A DNA stretch of 64,000 nt, from positions 954,001 through 1,018,000 of the forward strand of contig NZ_JAOQNH010000001.1 in NCBI RefSeq assembly GCF_025961205.1. Reading direction: 5' to 3'. Shown piece by piece: positions 42,855 through 51,405 of the stretch (positions within the stretch are counted from its first letter, which is position 1; every line of letters starts with the position of its first letter). Source of the stretch: Azospirillum fermentarium. Its GTDB lineage: Bacteria > Pseudomonadota > Alphaproteobacteria > Azospirillales > Azospirillaceae. Position numbers and translations under genes: made by a program. Under the pieces are notes generated by a model. It was not told where the DNA came from. It saw only the letters and a list, made by a program, of their open reading frames with translations, and made no database searches.

Positions 42855-43784
42855 ATGTTTCACCAGCGCCCCAAGATCCTGATCGTCGATGACGTGCCCA
42901 GCAACATTCAGGTGCTGAGCCATATTCTGAAGGACGATTACGACATCTACTTCGCCATGGACGGGGTGAAGGCATTGGAACTTGTGGTTGCGCGCCAGCC
43001 GGATCTTGTTCTTCTCGACATCATGATGCCGGGCATGGACGGGTACGAGGTGTGCTCGCAGATCAAGGCCAACCCGCTGACCTGCGACATCCCGGTGATC
43101 TTCGTCTCCGCCCGCGGCGAGGTGGAGGACGAGACCCGCGGGCTTGAGGCCGGGGCCATCGACTTCATCACCAAACCCATCAGCGCCCCCATCGTGAAGG
43201 CGCGCGTGCGCAACCACCTGCTGCTCAAGCATCAGGCCGACCTGCTGCGCCGCCTGTCGTTCCTGGACGGGCTGACCGGCATCGGCAACCGCCGCCGCTT
43301 CGACGAGATCTTCAGCCGCGAATGGCGCCGCTGCATGCGCTCCAACCAGCCGCTGGCGGTGATCATGGTCGATGTGGACCATTTCAAGGCCTACAACGAC
43401 CATTACGGCCATCATTCCGGCGACGAATGCCTGCGCGCGGTGGCGGCGATGCTGGACGCGGTGGCCCAGCGCCCCGGCGATTTCGCCGCCCGCTACGGCG
43501 GGGAGGAGTTCGTCTGCCTGCTGCCCGAAACCGACGGGGACGGGGCGCGCATGGTGGCCGAGCGGCTGCGGGAAACCGTGACGGCCCGCGCCATCCCGCA
43601 CGCGGCGTCCACCACTGCGCCGTGCGTCACCATCAGCATCGGCTATGCCGCCGTCGTTCCCACTGAGAAGGCTGATCCTTATACCCTGCTGGCCGACGCG
43701 GACGAGGCGCTCTACGGCGCCAAGAAGTCGGGCCGCAACCGCGTTTGTGGTGCCGATATGGTGACCGAGACCGTGGCGGGGTAA
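42855..43784 (+). CDS. response regulator with GGDEF diguanylate cyclase
   Basis: A 309-residue WspR/PleD-like output protein. The receiver begins PKILIVDDVPSNIQVLSH, with phospho-acceptor Asp55 in LVLLDIMMPGMDG and the conserved lysine in ITKPISAP. The GGDEF domain has the active signature GGEEF (from residue 215) and an RxxD inhibitory site (RPGD) five residues before it. Active, product-inhibited c-di-GMP synthesis is therefore predicted. It starts four bases after the hybrid kinase stop; an in-frame ATG at 42819 inside that gene is an alternative. Phosphorylation by the kinase HPt is inferred from the coupling. Confidence 0.93.
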   Translation: MFHQRPKILIVDDVPSNIQVLSHILKDDYDIYFAMDGVKALELVVARQPDLVLLDIMMPGMDGYEVCSQIKANPLTCDIPVIFVSARGEVEDETRGLEAGAIDFITKPISAPIVKARVRNHLLLKHQADLLRRLSFLDGLTGIGNRRRFDEIFSREWRRCMRSNQPLAVIMVDVDHFKAYNDHYGHHSGDECLRAVAAMLDAVAQRPGDFAARYGGEEFVCLLPETDGDGARMVAERLRETVTARAIPHAASTTAPCVTISIGYAAVVPTEKADPYTLLADADEALYGAKKSGRNRVCGADMVTETVAG

Positions 43785-43914
43785 CCCGCCGCCGGTCCGG
43801 GGGACGGGGGGAAGTACCCGCACCGCGCCCCGTCCTGACGTCTTGCGCCGCTGCCCGCCGCCCGCCGCCCCGTGTTTCATGGGGCAGTGATGGATTTCGG
43901 CGGTGGACGGTTCG

Positions 43915-45099
43915 ATGACGCGTTCTTTCCTGGACACCCTTCCCCCCCTGGATCCCTGGCGTCCGGCAACGTTCGAGGCGGCGGGCGTGCCCCTGCCCCT
44001 GGACGTGCCGGGGCTGGCCGGGGCGCGGGTCCGTCCCGCCGGGGGGGGCGCCGGTGCCGGGGGGCTGGAGGTGGTGGTTCCCGGCTGGTCCGGGGGCGCC
44101 GGGGTGCTGGTGCTGGCGTGGCCGTCGCTGCCGGTGCTGGGGCAGATGAACGCCGCGGGTCGGGCGCTGCACCGCGACGTGGCGCGCATGGACAATCCCA
44201 CCCCCGAACGCATCCGGCTGGCTGCCGCCGTGCTGGCGCTGACCGCCCCGGTCACCGGCCCCGGCCGTCCCTTTTACACCGCCGCCGCCCGCGCCGCCGC
44301 CCGCCGCCGGGTCACCCGCGCGGCCATGGGCGAGGTCACGGTGCGCTATGCCCTGATGATGCGGCTGCTGCGGGCCGGCGGGGTGGCGCCGTTTCAACTC
44401 GACCCCGCTCCCGACCTGGAGAGCGTGGCCGGCAGAGCCCTGGTGCGGGATGCGTTCGAGGCGCTGGGCCGCCGTCTGGCGCTGGAGCCGGGCACCGTCC
44501 ACGACCGGGCGCTGCGGCTGGGCAGCCTGCTCCAGCCCCTGGGCTTTCCCGCCCGCGGGGAGGAGGGGCGCCTGCGCCGGCAGATGGCGGTGGTGGAGGA
44601 GGTGTGGCGGGAGGCCGCCGCCGGCAGCTTCGGCCCGCTGTCGGCGCTGGTGGAGGGATCGGCGGCGGCCACCCTGGGCCGCGCCCGCCGTCTGCTGGTG
44701 GATCTCGACCGCGACCTGGCCGACCCGGTGGGGCTGCTGGCGGCCTGGGGGCCGCGGGCCCTGAGCCTGCGCCGCGGCCTGGACCGGCTGGGCTGGCTGC
44801 TCGACGGGTGGGAGGACATCCGCGCGCCGTGGGGGGAGGAGGAGGGGGACACGCCGCCCCGCACCCCGGCGGCACTCCTGGCCCGCCTGCCGCTGTTGCC
44901 GCGGACGGCGGAACCGGACCGCGGCCCGGCCTTCTCCGCCGCCCCCAGCCGCCGGGTGGGGGCCTGCCGCGACTGGCGCACCGGGCGTCTGGACGAGGAA
45001 CTCGCCCGCCGCATGGGCTATCCCATCCCCGACGACCCGCCGTCCGCCCGGCCCGCCGACACGCCGGGCGAGCCGCTGTTTCCGGGGACGGTGCAATAG
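43915..45099 (+). CDS. uncharacterised protein, about 394 residues
   Basis: I do not recognise this family. The N-terminal 100 residues are Gly/Ala/Pro-rich and beta-like (ARVRPAGGGAGAGGLEVVVP, VLVLAWPSLPVLGQMNAAG). The rest is helical with many Arg and Leu, including FYTAAARAAARRRVTRAAMG and WLLDGWEDIRAPWG. It ends RRMGYPIPDDP. There is no signal peptide and no cysteine cluster. It follows the cyclase gene by 130 bases on the same strand and converges with the proteasome-fold gene (14 bases). The start is ATG 43915 or GTG 43903. Confidence 0.7.
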   Translation: MTRSFLDTLPPLDPWRPATFEAAGVPLPLDVPGLAGARVRPAGGGAGAGGLEVVVPGWSGGAGVLVLAWPSLPVLGQMNAAGRALHRDVARMDNPTPERIRLAAAVLALTAPVTGPGRPFYTAAARAAARRRVTRAAMGEVTVRYALMMRLLRAGGVAPFQLDPAPDLESVAGRALVRDAFEALGRRLALEPGTVHDRALRLGSLLQPLGFPARGEEGRLRRQMAVVEEVWREAAAGSFGPLSALVEGSAAATLGRARRLLVDLDRDLADPVGLLAAWGPRALSLRRGLDRLGWLLDGWEDIRAPWGEEEGDTPPRTPAALLARLPLLPRTAEPDRGPAFSAAPSRRVGACRDWRTGRLDEELARRMGYPIPDDPPSARPADTPGEPLFPGTVQ

Positions 45100-45113
45100 G
45101 GGCGGGGCAGAGG

Positions 45114-45707
45114 TTACTCCGCCGCCACCAGTTCCCCCATGCCCGTCATCGCCGCGGACCCATGGGGGCGGGCGCGGATGTGCTGGATGGTGAAGGGCGC
45201 GCGCACGCCGCCGCTGAACAGTTCGGCGCATTCCAGCGCCCGGCGCACCCGTTCTTCCGCCGACAGCCCGGCGGTGGAGGCCAGCGACCCCAGCGCATAG
45301 TCGGCGCCGCAGCCGATGGCGTGGTAGCCGCGCATGGCTTCCCCCACCTGATAGTCGGACTGGATGGCGAACAGCCGCCCCTCCGCCGCCACCAGGAACG
45401 TGCCGCCGGTTTCCACCTCGTTGGATTTGTGGGCGTAGCCGCCGTCTTTCAGCACCTGCCGCACCGCGTCCACGAAATCGATCACCATGTAGCGGAACAG
45501 ATCCTGTCCCGGCTCGCGCGGCGGCGGCACCAGGCGGTGGGCCAGAAGCTGGCCCATGCGGAAGGAGTTGGTGAAGCCGATCAGCAGCTCCCCGTTGCGG
45601 AAGACCTTGGTGTCGGCGCGCACGGTGATATCCAGCCCCGATACCCCGGCGCTGTCGCCGCCCATCCACACCCGGTCCCCGTCAACCAGCCCCACGATGC
45701 AGGTCAT
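45114..45707 (-). CDS. proteasome-like Ntn-hydrolase family protein
   Basis: A 197-residue protein with the N-terminal nucleophile fold. After removal of Met1 the first residue would be Thr2 (MTCIVGLVDGDRVWMGGDSAG), as in HslV and proteasome beta subunits. DTKVF carries the conserved lysine position, and YHAIGCGADYALGSL resembles the GSG-A stretch of those proteins. No HslU-like ATPase or other proteasome gene adjoins. Similar lone proteins occur in bacteria and phages, with unknown substrates. Protease activity is an inference from the conserved Thr, Asp and Lys. Confidence 0.75.
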   Translation of the reverse strand: MTCIVGLVDGDRVWMGGDSAGVSGLDITVRADTKVFRNGELLIGFTNSFRMGQLLAHRLVPPPREPGQDLFRYMVIDFVDAVRQVLKDGGYAHKSNEVETGGTFLVAAEGRLFAIQSDYQVGEAMRGYHAIGCGADYALGSLASTAGLSAEERVRRALECAELFSGGVRAPFTIQHIRARPHGSAAMTGMGELVAAE

Positions 45708-45803
45708 GAACGCACCCCTTGTCCCTGTGTGCCAAGAAAACCGGGGACCAGCGTGCCGGGGTATGGTTAACGGTGTTTTGACGGGGCTGTGACCTTTTGC
45801 GGA

Positions 45804-46424
45804 TCAGGAACCCGGGGACGCCAGCCCGGCGGCCAGGGTGCGGGCCAGGGCGGTGGCCACCTGCCGCAGCCGTCCGGGATCCTCGTCGAACACCACCTGA
45901 TTGAGGAAGCCCATGCCGAAGCTGAGCGTCGCCAGCCCGGCGGCCAGCGCCGGCAGGTCGGCGGCCCCGTCGATCATCCCGCGCTCGCGGAAGCCTTCCA
46001 GCCGCTTCAGGATGCAGGGAATGCGGCTTTCCGACAGGGTGCGCCCCATCTCCGCCGCGATGGCCGGGTCCACCAGGGCGCGGTTCAGCACCACGCGGGT
46101 GAAATCGCGGCAGACCCAGGCATGGGCGATCTGCGTTTCCAGAATCGCCACAAGATCGTCCTCCAGCGACTCACCCGGCGGCGGCAGGGCGCAGCCCTGG
46201 CCCTCCGCAAGGCCGTAATGCTCCATCACCGCCAGAAGCAGGCCGTTCTTGCCGTTGAAATAGCGCTGGATCAACTGCTCGTTCACGCCCGCCCGCGCGG
46301 CGATCTCGCGGGTGGTGGCGGCGTCGAAGCCGCGTTCGGCAAAGGTGAATTTGGCCGCCTCCAGCAGAGCCGCCGTCGTCGCCTCCCGGCTGCGGCGGCG
46401 GGGGGCGGTGTCGTCCATGGTCAT
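45804..46424 (-). CDS. TetR-family repressor divergent from ene-reductase
   Basis: A 206-residue regulator with the TetR helix-turn-helix at 12-60 (LLEAAKFTFAERGFDAATTR, EIAARAGVNEQLIQRYF) and an effector domain containing two cysteines (AHAWVCRDF and RIPCILKRL). E. coli NemR, which controls nemA, senses electrophiles through cysteines; a similar role is plausible here but not shown. GGAGGGAGC precedes ATG 46424. The intergenic region to nemA carries a palindrome overlapping a promoter. Confidence 0.88.
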   Translation of the reverse strand: MTMDDTAPRRRSREATTAALLEAAKFTFAERGFDAATTREIAARAGVNEQLIQRYFNGKNGLLLAVMEHYGLAEGQGCALPPPGESLEDDLVAILETQIAHAWVCRDFTRVVLNRALVDPAIAAEMGRTLSESRIPCILKRLEGFRERGMIDGAADLPALAAGLATLSFGMGFLNQVVFDEDPGRLRQVATALARTLAAGLASPGS

Positions 46425-46467
46425 ATCGCTGCTCCCTCCCCTCGATAATAAGGAGCCACGAGCGGGC

Positions 46468-46508
46468 TTGACAAGAGCGGCGGACGGGTAAAGTATGTAC
46501 TCACATAC
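46468..46508 (+). promoter_or_regulatory. promoter with TetR operator for the ene-reductase gene
   Basis: TTGACA (46468-46473) and AAGTAT (46491-46496) are spaced by 17 bases. GTATGT-ACTC-ACATAC (46493-46508), a perfect 6-4-6 inverted repeat, overlaps the -10 box, the right place for repression by the divergent TetR protein. Confidence 0.65.
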
Positions 46509-46537
46509 ATACAACGAGCGCAGGGAGCGTTCCCCTC

Positions 46538-47644
46538 ATGACCACCGCCGATCTCTTCACCCCGATCCGCCTGGGCGATGTCGAACTGCCGAACCGCATG
46601 GCGATGGCGCCCCTGACCCGCAGCCGCGCCGGGGCGGGCAATGTGCCGACGCCGCTGATGGCGGAATACTACGCCCAGCGCGCCACCGCCGGCCTGCTGA
46701 TCACCGAAGCGACGCAGGTCCACGCCACCGGCCAGGGCTACACCAACACGCCGGGCATCCACACCGCCGAACAGGCCGCCGGCTGGCGCACCGTCACCGA
46801 CGCCGTGCACGCCAAGGGCGGGCGGATCTTCATGCAGATCTGGCACGTGGGCCGTATTTCGCACACCCTGTTCCAGCCGGGGGGGGCCGCCCCCGTCGCC
46901 CCCTCGGCCATCACCGCCCGCGGCGAGGTGTTCACCGGCGACGGCATGAAGCCCTTCTCCGCTCCCCGTGCGCTGGAGCTGGATGAGATTCCGGGCCTCG
47001 TCACCGCCTTTGCCGAGGCTGCCAAGCGCGCGGTGTTCGACGCCGGGCTGGACGGGGTGGAGGTCCACGGGGCCAACGGCTACCTGATCGACCAGTTCCT
47101 GCGCGACGGCACCAACCACCGCACCGACGCCTACGGCGGCCCGGTGGCCAACCGCGCCCGCTTCCTGCTGGAAGTGACCGAGGCGGTGGTCAAGGCGGTG
47201 GGGGCGGGCCGCGTCGGTGTGCGGCTGTCGCCCAACGGCGTCTTCAACGACATCCGCGACAGCGACCCGGCGGCCACCTTCGGGTACGCGGTCGAAGCGC
47301 TCAATCCCTTCGGCCTCGCCTATCTGCACATCATCGAGGGCAAGGACGGCACGCCGATGGCCCCGCCCGCCGGTGCCGCCCGTCTGGCCGGCGCCCTGCG
47401 CCGGGCGTACAAGGGCACCTTCATGCTGAACGGCGGCTTCTACACCCGCGCGGCGGCCGATGCCGCGCTGGCGGCGGGCGAGGCGGATCTGGTCAGCATC
47501 GGTATCCCCTTCATCGCCAACCCCGATCTGGTGGAACGCTTCCGCACCGGGGCGGCGCTGAACACGCCGGACCAGACCACCTTCTACGGCGGCGACGCCA
47601 AGGGCTACACCGATTACCCCGCGCTGGAATCGGTGACCGCGTAA
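46538..47644 (+). CDS. nemA: Old Yellow Enzyme family ene-reductase
   Basis: An FMN-dependent NADPH reductase of electrophilic alkenes and nitro-compounds, of the N-ethylmaleimide reductase class (368 residues). Motifs: PNRMAMAPLTRSRA, ATQVHATGQGYTNTPG, QIWHVGRISH, and the substrate-binding His-Gly-Ala-Asn in VEVHGANGYLIDQFLRDG. The C-terminal FMN-phosphate region has LNGGFYTR and GIPFIANPDLVERF. The TetR gene is divergent and a palindrome sits on its promoter, so induction by electrophiles is likely. A strong terminator follows the stop. Confidence 0.93.
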   Translation: MTTADLFTPIRLGDVELPNRMAMAPLTRSRAGAGNVPTPLMAEYYAQRATAGLLITEATQVHATGQGYTNTPGIHTAEQAAGWRTVTDAVHAKGGRIFMQIWHVGRISHTLFQPGGAAPVAPSAITARGEVFTGDGMKPFSAPRALELDEIPGLVTAFAEAAKRAVFDAGLDGVEVHGANGYLIDQFLRDGTNHRTDAYGGPVANRARFLLEVTEAVVKAVGAGRVGVRLSPNGVFNDIRDSDPAATFGYAVEALNPFGLAYLHIIEGKDGTPMAPPAGAARLAGALRRAYKGTFMLNGGFYTRAAADAALAAGEADLVSIGIPFIANPDLVERFRTGAALNTPDQTTFYGGDAKGYTDYPALESVTA

Positions 47645-47645
47645 G

Positions 47646-47682
47646 AAAAAAGGGCCGCATCCTTCGGGATGCGGCCCTTTTT
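47646..47682. terminator. bidirectional terminator between nemA and the TonB receptor
   Basis: GGGCCGCATCC and GGATGCGGCCC pair around a TTCG tetraloop, flanked by A6 and T5. It works for nemA on the plus strand and for the TonB receptor on the minus strand. Its core recurs at 50253-50284. Confidence 0.92.
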
Positions 47683-47697
47683 CTTGTCCATGGGGGA

Positions 47698-50103
47698 TCA
47701 GAAGATCACCTTGACCCCGCCGTAGAAGGCCCGCGGGGCGGACGCGCTGATGAACCGCGGGTTGGAGGCACCGGGCGCCTCGGCCAGCGGAACCTCCCGC
47801 ACCCCGCCGAAGGTGCCGAAGGTGGCGTGCTTGTTGTTGGTGGCGTTCTGCACCAGCCCGAACACCTGCACCGACGGGGTGACGCGGTAGCTGGTGTTCA
47901 GGTCCACCGTGGCATAGCCCGGCACCTTGCCCGCGCTGCCCGACGGGTCGCCGGTGTAGGTCTGGCTGGTGTAGGCGCTGAGCGTTCCCCCCACCGTCCA
48001 GCCGTCCAGCACCATGTAGCTGCCGCCCAGCTTCACCCGGTGGGCCGGCACGCCCGGCAGCCGGTCGCCCGGATGGGCGGTCACGGTGCCGGTGGTGCGG
48101 TTGCGGTTGGGGTTGTCGGGGCTGTTCAGCACCAGATCGCTTTCGAACGTCGCCTCGACGAAGGCATAGTCGATGAAGGCGGTCCAGCCGCTGCCCGACA
48201 GGTGCGCCCCCGCTTCCACCCCCTGGCGGCGGGTGTCGCCGGCGTTCTGGAAGTACCCGCGCCCGCGCACGCCCGACGCCACGTTCAGGATGTCGTTGCT
48301 GAGGTCGGTGCGGAACAGCCCCAGCGACCAGTTCAGCCGCGCGTCCGCCGACAGCGCCACGCCGGACCCGCGCAGCCCGGTTTCCCACGTACGGCCCACC
48401 ACCTGCTTCAGCGGCGGGTCGGACAGGAAGAAGTTGGTCAGGGTGCAGGGCCGGCTGGGGTCGGCGCACGACAGTTCCGCCGCCGTCGGCACCCGGTTGC
48501 TTTCGGAATAGCCGCCATAGGCGGTCAGCCCCTGGGTGACCTTATAGGTGGCGCCGGCGGCGGGGTTGAAGCGGGTGAAGTGGTGATCGCCGTTGAGCGC
48601 GGTGCCCAGCTTGTCTTCCATCTTGATGTGGGCGACGTTCAGCCGCCCGCCCACCGTGACCGCCAGCGCGTCCGTCACGTCCACCGTGTCGGAGACATAG
48701 GCCCCCACATAGGTGTTGGTGGCGCGCAGCGACACCGGCGCGATTTCCCCGTCCGGCTGGGCGATGACCAGCCCGATGGGGGCCACCGTGCGGTCGGGGG
48801 TCAGGGTGCCGATTTCCGAACTGGCGCTGAAGCGGGTCACGCCGTAATCCAGGCTGGCGCCCGCCACCAGGAAATTGCCGTGCCCGGCCAGAGGCTCCTT
48901 CACCGTCGCCTGCACCGTTCCCCCGCCCGAGGTGGACGACGTGGCCGTCCGGTTGAGCACGCCGCCGCGGGTGTCGTTCAGGAAATCGTCGATGGGCTGG
49001 CCATGGCTGTCGAACAGCACCGGGCCGGTGTCGTTCAGGCACAGGCGCCCGGTGCGCAGGGAAACCCGCTGGCCGGTGCGGTCGTCGGTGCCGTCGCGGT
49101 TGCGGTCGGTGGATTCGCAGGCTTCCGCATCCACCGTGTCGCCGTTCAACGTGTTGCGGCGGTAATGGCGGACATAGCCCATGGCCTGAAGCGACACGGT
49201 GTCGGTCACCTCCACGGTGGCGTTCACCGACGGCATGATCAGCCGGTTTTCCGTGCGGTCGGGGTAGGTGAAGACGTGGGACCGGGCCGCGGCCACCAGT
49301 TCCACCGGGGCCGGGCCGTTGCCGGTCAGGCTGTTGTCCGCCGCCGTCAGGTTCAGGTGCGCCTCGCCCCGGCTGCCGCGCCAGCCGATGTCACCGTACA
49401 TCTGCCGCAGGGTGGAGGGGGAATGCTGGCGCCACCCGTCCTCGTGCAGCGCCTGGACGGCGGCATAGGCGGCGACGTTGCCCACCTGCTGTCCATATTC
49501 CGCCGCCCCCTGCCACCGCCCGAACGAGCCGCCCTGCAGCACCAACTGGCCGCCCTGATTGGTGAACCCGTCCTTCATGTGCAGGTTCAGCGCACCCCCC
49601 AGCGCGTTCAGCCCGAACGCCGGGGTGTTGGACATCACGTCGGTGTCGGCGATGGCGATATCGGGGATCAGGTCCATGTTGACCGTATCCCCGAACACCT
49701 CGTTCACGCGCACGCCGTTCTGATAGACGGCCAGCCCCTGGGCGTTGCCCACCAGCGGCGAGGCGGTGAAGCCGCGGAACTGCACGTCGGGCTGGAAGGG
49801 GTTGTTCTGCGCCTCGTTCAAATTCACGCCCGGCACGCGGCGTTCCAGCGTGCCCAGCAGGTCGGGCGCGCCCCGGGCGGCCATGTCGGCGGCATCCAGC
49901 CGGCGCAGGTTGACCGGCACCTTGTCGGCCTCCACCCCCGGCCCGGCCAGCGGCGCCGCCGTCACCTCCAGCCCCGGAAGCTCCACCGCCCCCGCGTCGG
50001 CCAGCACCGTTCCCACCGGGCAGGCGGCGGCACAGGTGCCCGCCACCCATGCCCCCAGCACGCCCCGGCGCCCCAGACGCCGCCCCTGTCTTTTCTTTGC
50101 CAT
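47698..50103 (-). CDS. TonB-dependent outer-membrane receptor
   Basis: An 801-residue outer-membrane active-transport channel. A basic leader and hydrophobic stretch precede the plug domain (LEVTAAPLAGPGVEADKVPV, FRGFTASPLVGNAQG, GALNLHMKDGF). The beta-barrel ends in the expected C-terminal phenylalanine (AFYGGVKVIF). A pair of cysteines in CADPSRPC is in an outer loop. Ligand unknown; iron complexes, cobalamin or other metals are all possible. The start at 50103 leaves the two upstream palindromes outside the gene; the frame is open to 50172. No ExbB, TonB or sigma/anti-sigma genes are adjacent. Confidence 0.92.
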   Translation of the reverse strand: MAKKRQGRRLGRRGVLGAWVAGTCAAACPVGTVLADAGAVELPGLEVTAAPLAGPGVEADKVPVNLRRLDAADMAARGAPDLLGTLERRVPGVNLNEAQNNPFQPDVQFRGFTASPLVGNAQGLAVYQNGVRVNEVFGDTVNMDLIPDIAIADTDVMSNTPAFGLNALGGALNLHMKDGFTNQGGQLVLQGGSFGRWQGAAEYGQQVGNVAAYAAVQALHEDGWRQHSPSTLRQMYGDIGWRGSRGEAHLNLTAADNSLTGNGPAPVELVAAARSHVFTYPDRTENRLIMPSVNATVEVTDTVSLQAMGYVRHYRRNTLNGDTVDAEACESTDRNRDGTDDRTGQRVSLRTGRLCLNDTGPVLFDSHGQPIDDFLNDTRGGVLNRTATSSTSGGGTVQATVKEPLAGHGNFLVAGASLDYGVTRFSASSEIGTLTPDRTVAPIGLVIAQPDGEIAPVSLRATNTYVGAYVSDTVDVTDALAVTVGGRLNVAHIKMEDKLGTALNGDHHFTRFNPAAGATYKVTQGLTAYGGYSESNRVPTAAELSCADPSRPCTLTNFFLSDPPLKQVVGRTWETGLRGSGVALSADARLNWSLGLFRTDLSNDILNVASGVRGRGYFQNAGDTRRQGVEAGAHLSGSGWTAFIDYAFVEATFESDLVLNSPDNPNRNRTTGTVTAHPGDRLPGVPAHRVKLGGSYMVLDGWTVGGTLSAYTSQTYTGDPSGSAGKVPGYATVDLNTSYRVTPSVQVFGLVQNATNNKHATFGTFGGVREVPLAEAPGASNPRFISASAPRAFYGGVKVIF

Positions 50104-50153
50104 TGTTTCCCCCCAGATCCAGGAATCGAAGGGGATATGACCGGGAAAAACAG

Positions 50154-50170
50154 GGTGGAACAATTCCACC
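50154..50170. promoter_or_regulatory. palindrome 1 upstream of the TonB receptor
   Basis: GGTGGAA-CAA-TTCCACC, a perfect 7-3-7 inverted repeat 51 bases before the receptor start. It shares the core GGAACAATTCC with palindrome 2, suggesting one dimeric regulator. Confidence 0.65.
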
Positions 50171-50198
50171 ATGGGCGGACGAGAAACCGGGACATGAA

Positions 50199-50215
50199 TC
50201 GGGAATTGTTCCCGA
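50199..50215. promoter_or_regulatory. palindrome 2 upstream of the TonB receptor
   Basis: TCGGGAA-TTG-TTCCCGA, a perfect 7-3-7 inverted repeat whose minus strand contains GGAACAATTCC, the same core as palindrome 1. The two centres are 45 bases apart, about four helical turns. It is not a Fur box by sequence. Confidence 0.65.
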
Positions 50216-50252
50216 ATTTATCGGGAAAAATCGGTAATGCGCCGGGCAAAAG

Positions 50253-50284
50253 AAAAGGCCGCATCCCGAAGGATGCGGCCTTTT
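50253..50284 (-). terminator. terminator of rpsD
   Basis: On the minus strand AAAAGGCCGCATCC pairs with GGATGCGGCCTTTT around TTCG, followed by CTTTT. It sits 28 bases beyond the rpsD stop and shares its core with the terminator at 47646. Confidence 0.88.
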
Positions 50285-50312
50285 CGTTTCGGCGATGGGA
50301 CGCCGGAACCGA

Positions 50313-50927
50313 TCAGCGCGAATAGAATTCGATGACCAGGTTCGGTTCCATCTGGACCGGGTACGGCACGTCGGCCAGCAGCGGCACGCGCACGAAGGTG
50401 CCCTTCAGCGCCGAGGTATCGACGTTCAGGTAATCGGGGATGTCGCGTTCGCCGGACGCGATGGCTTCCAGCACCAGGGCCATCTGCTTGGACTTCTGGC
50501 GCACTTCGATCACGTCACCGGCCTTCACCTGGAAGGACGGGATGTTCACGCGGCGGCCGTTGACCAGGATGTGGCCATGGTTGATGAACTGGCGGGCGGC
50601 GAACGGGGTCGGCACCAGCTTCATGCGGTAGACCACGGCGTCCAGGCGGCGCTCCAGCAGGCCGATCAGGTTTTCGCCGGTGTCGCCCTTGCGGCGCACG
50701 GCTTCCTGGTAGATCTTGCGGAACTGCTTCTCGCCGATGTTGGCGTAGTAGCCCTTCAGCTTCTGCTTGGCCATCAGCTGCAGGCCGTAGTCCGACGGCT
50801 TCTTGCGGCGCTGGCCGTGCTGGCCGGGGCCGTATTCACGCTTGTTCAGCGGGCTCTTGGCGCGGCCCCACAGGTTGACGCCAAGGCGGCGGTCGATCTT
50901 ATACTTGGACTCTTGACGCTTGCTCAT
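50313..50927 (-). CDS. rpsD: 30S ribosomal protein S4
   Basis: A primary 16S rRNA-binding protein that helps begin 30S assembly. It has 204 residues. The start [20 protein letters not shown] is the alphaproteobacterial form, with no zinc-binding cysteines at the N-terminus. The S4 RNA-binding domain is at about 95-160 ([30 protein letters not shown]). As usual in alphaproteobacteria it stands outside the large ribosomal operons. The frame is open upstream to 51056, but only the internal ATG gives the known N-terminus. A terminator follows. Confidence 0.97.
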   Translation of the reverse strand: MSKRQESKYKIDRRLGVNLWGRAKSPLNKREYGPGQHGQRRKKPSDYGLQLMAKQKLKGYYANIGEKQFRKIYQEAVRRKGDTGENLIGLLERRLDAVVYRMKLVPTPFAARQFINHGHILVNGRRVNIPSFQVKAGDVIEVRQKSKQMALVLEAIASGERDIPDYLNVDTSALKGTFVRVPLLADVPYPVQMEPNLVIEFYSR

Positions 50928-51106
50928 ATCGCCCTCGATCTGATGCGAGTGGTGTTGTCCCGGTAGTTCCCTGGGCAAAACCCAAGGACGGGGCGTTGAC
51001 ACGAAGGCACGCCCGCCTTCCCGGAAGTAAGGCCGCGCACTATACCCGCCGGACACGGTTTGTCAAACCGGAAGACGGACTTTTACACAAGGAGAGCGTC
51101 ACGCCC

Positions 51107-51274
51107 ATGAATGAAAATCAATGGATGGCCCTGACCGGGCTTTTGATGGCGGCGGTGCTGGTGGTGCCGGTGGCGTTGCGCCGCAACCGCGGGCGCATCC
51201 TGATCAACGCCGCCCTGTGGCTGGCCGCGGCGGTGGGGCTGGTGTGGCTGTACCAGAGCTTTGGGCCGTTCTGA
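51107..51274 (+). CDS. small two-helix membrane protein
   Basis: A 55-residue protein with two predicted membrane helices (WMALTGLLMAAVLVVPVAL and ILINAALWLAAAVGLVWLY) joined by an arginine-rich turn (RRNRGR). The turn would stay in the cytoplasm by the positive-inside rule. AAGGAG lies at the right distance before ATG 51107. It is divergent from rpsD. Function unknown; similar short proteins are common in alphaproteobacteria. Confidence 0.75.
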   Translation: MNENQWMALTGLLMAAVLVVPVALRRNRGRILINAALWLAAAVGLVWLYQSFGPF

Positions 51275-51278
51275 CACC

Positions 51279-51303
51279 GGCGAACGCCCTTCAAGCGTTC
51301 GCC
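51279..51303. terminator. hairpin after the small membrane protein
   Basis: GGCGAACGC pairs with GCGTTCGCC around CCTTCAA, five bases after the stop codon. There is no T-run. A second GC-rich palindrome follows at about 51304-51325. Confidence 0.4.
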
Positions 51304-51405
51304 GCCCGCCGCGACTGCGGCGGCGCGCCCACATGGGCGCGGGAAAGCCTGCGTGGCGTTTGAACGCAATACGTCACGCCCGTCATTGGCGTGGCGGTAT
51401 CAGAG

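Noticed and set aside
47827-50325. An 832-codon open frame antisense to the TonB receptor
   Set aside because: A shadow with no recognisable domain; the receptor on the other strand is certain.
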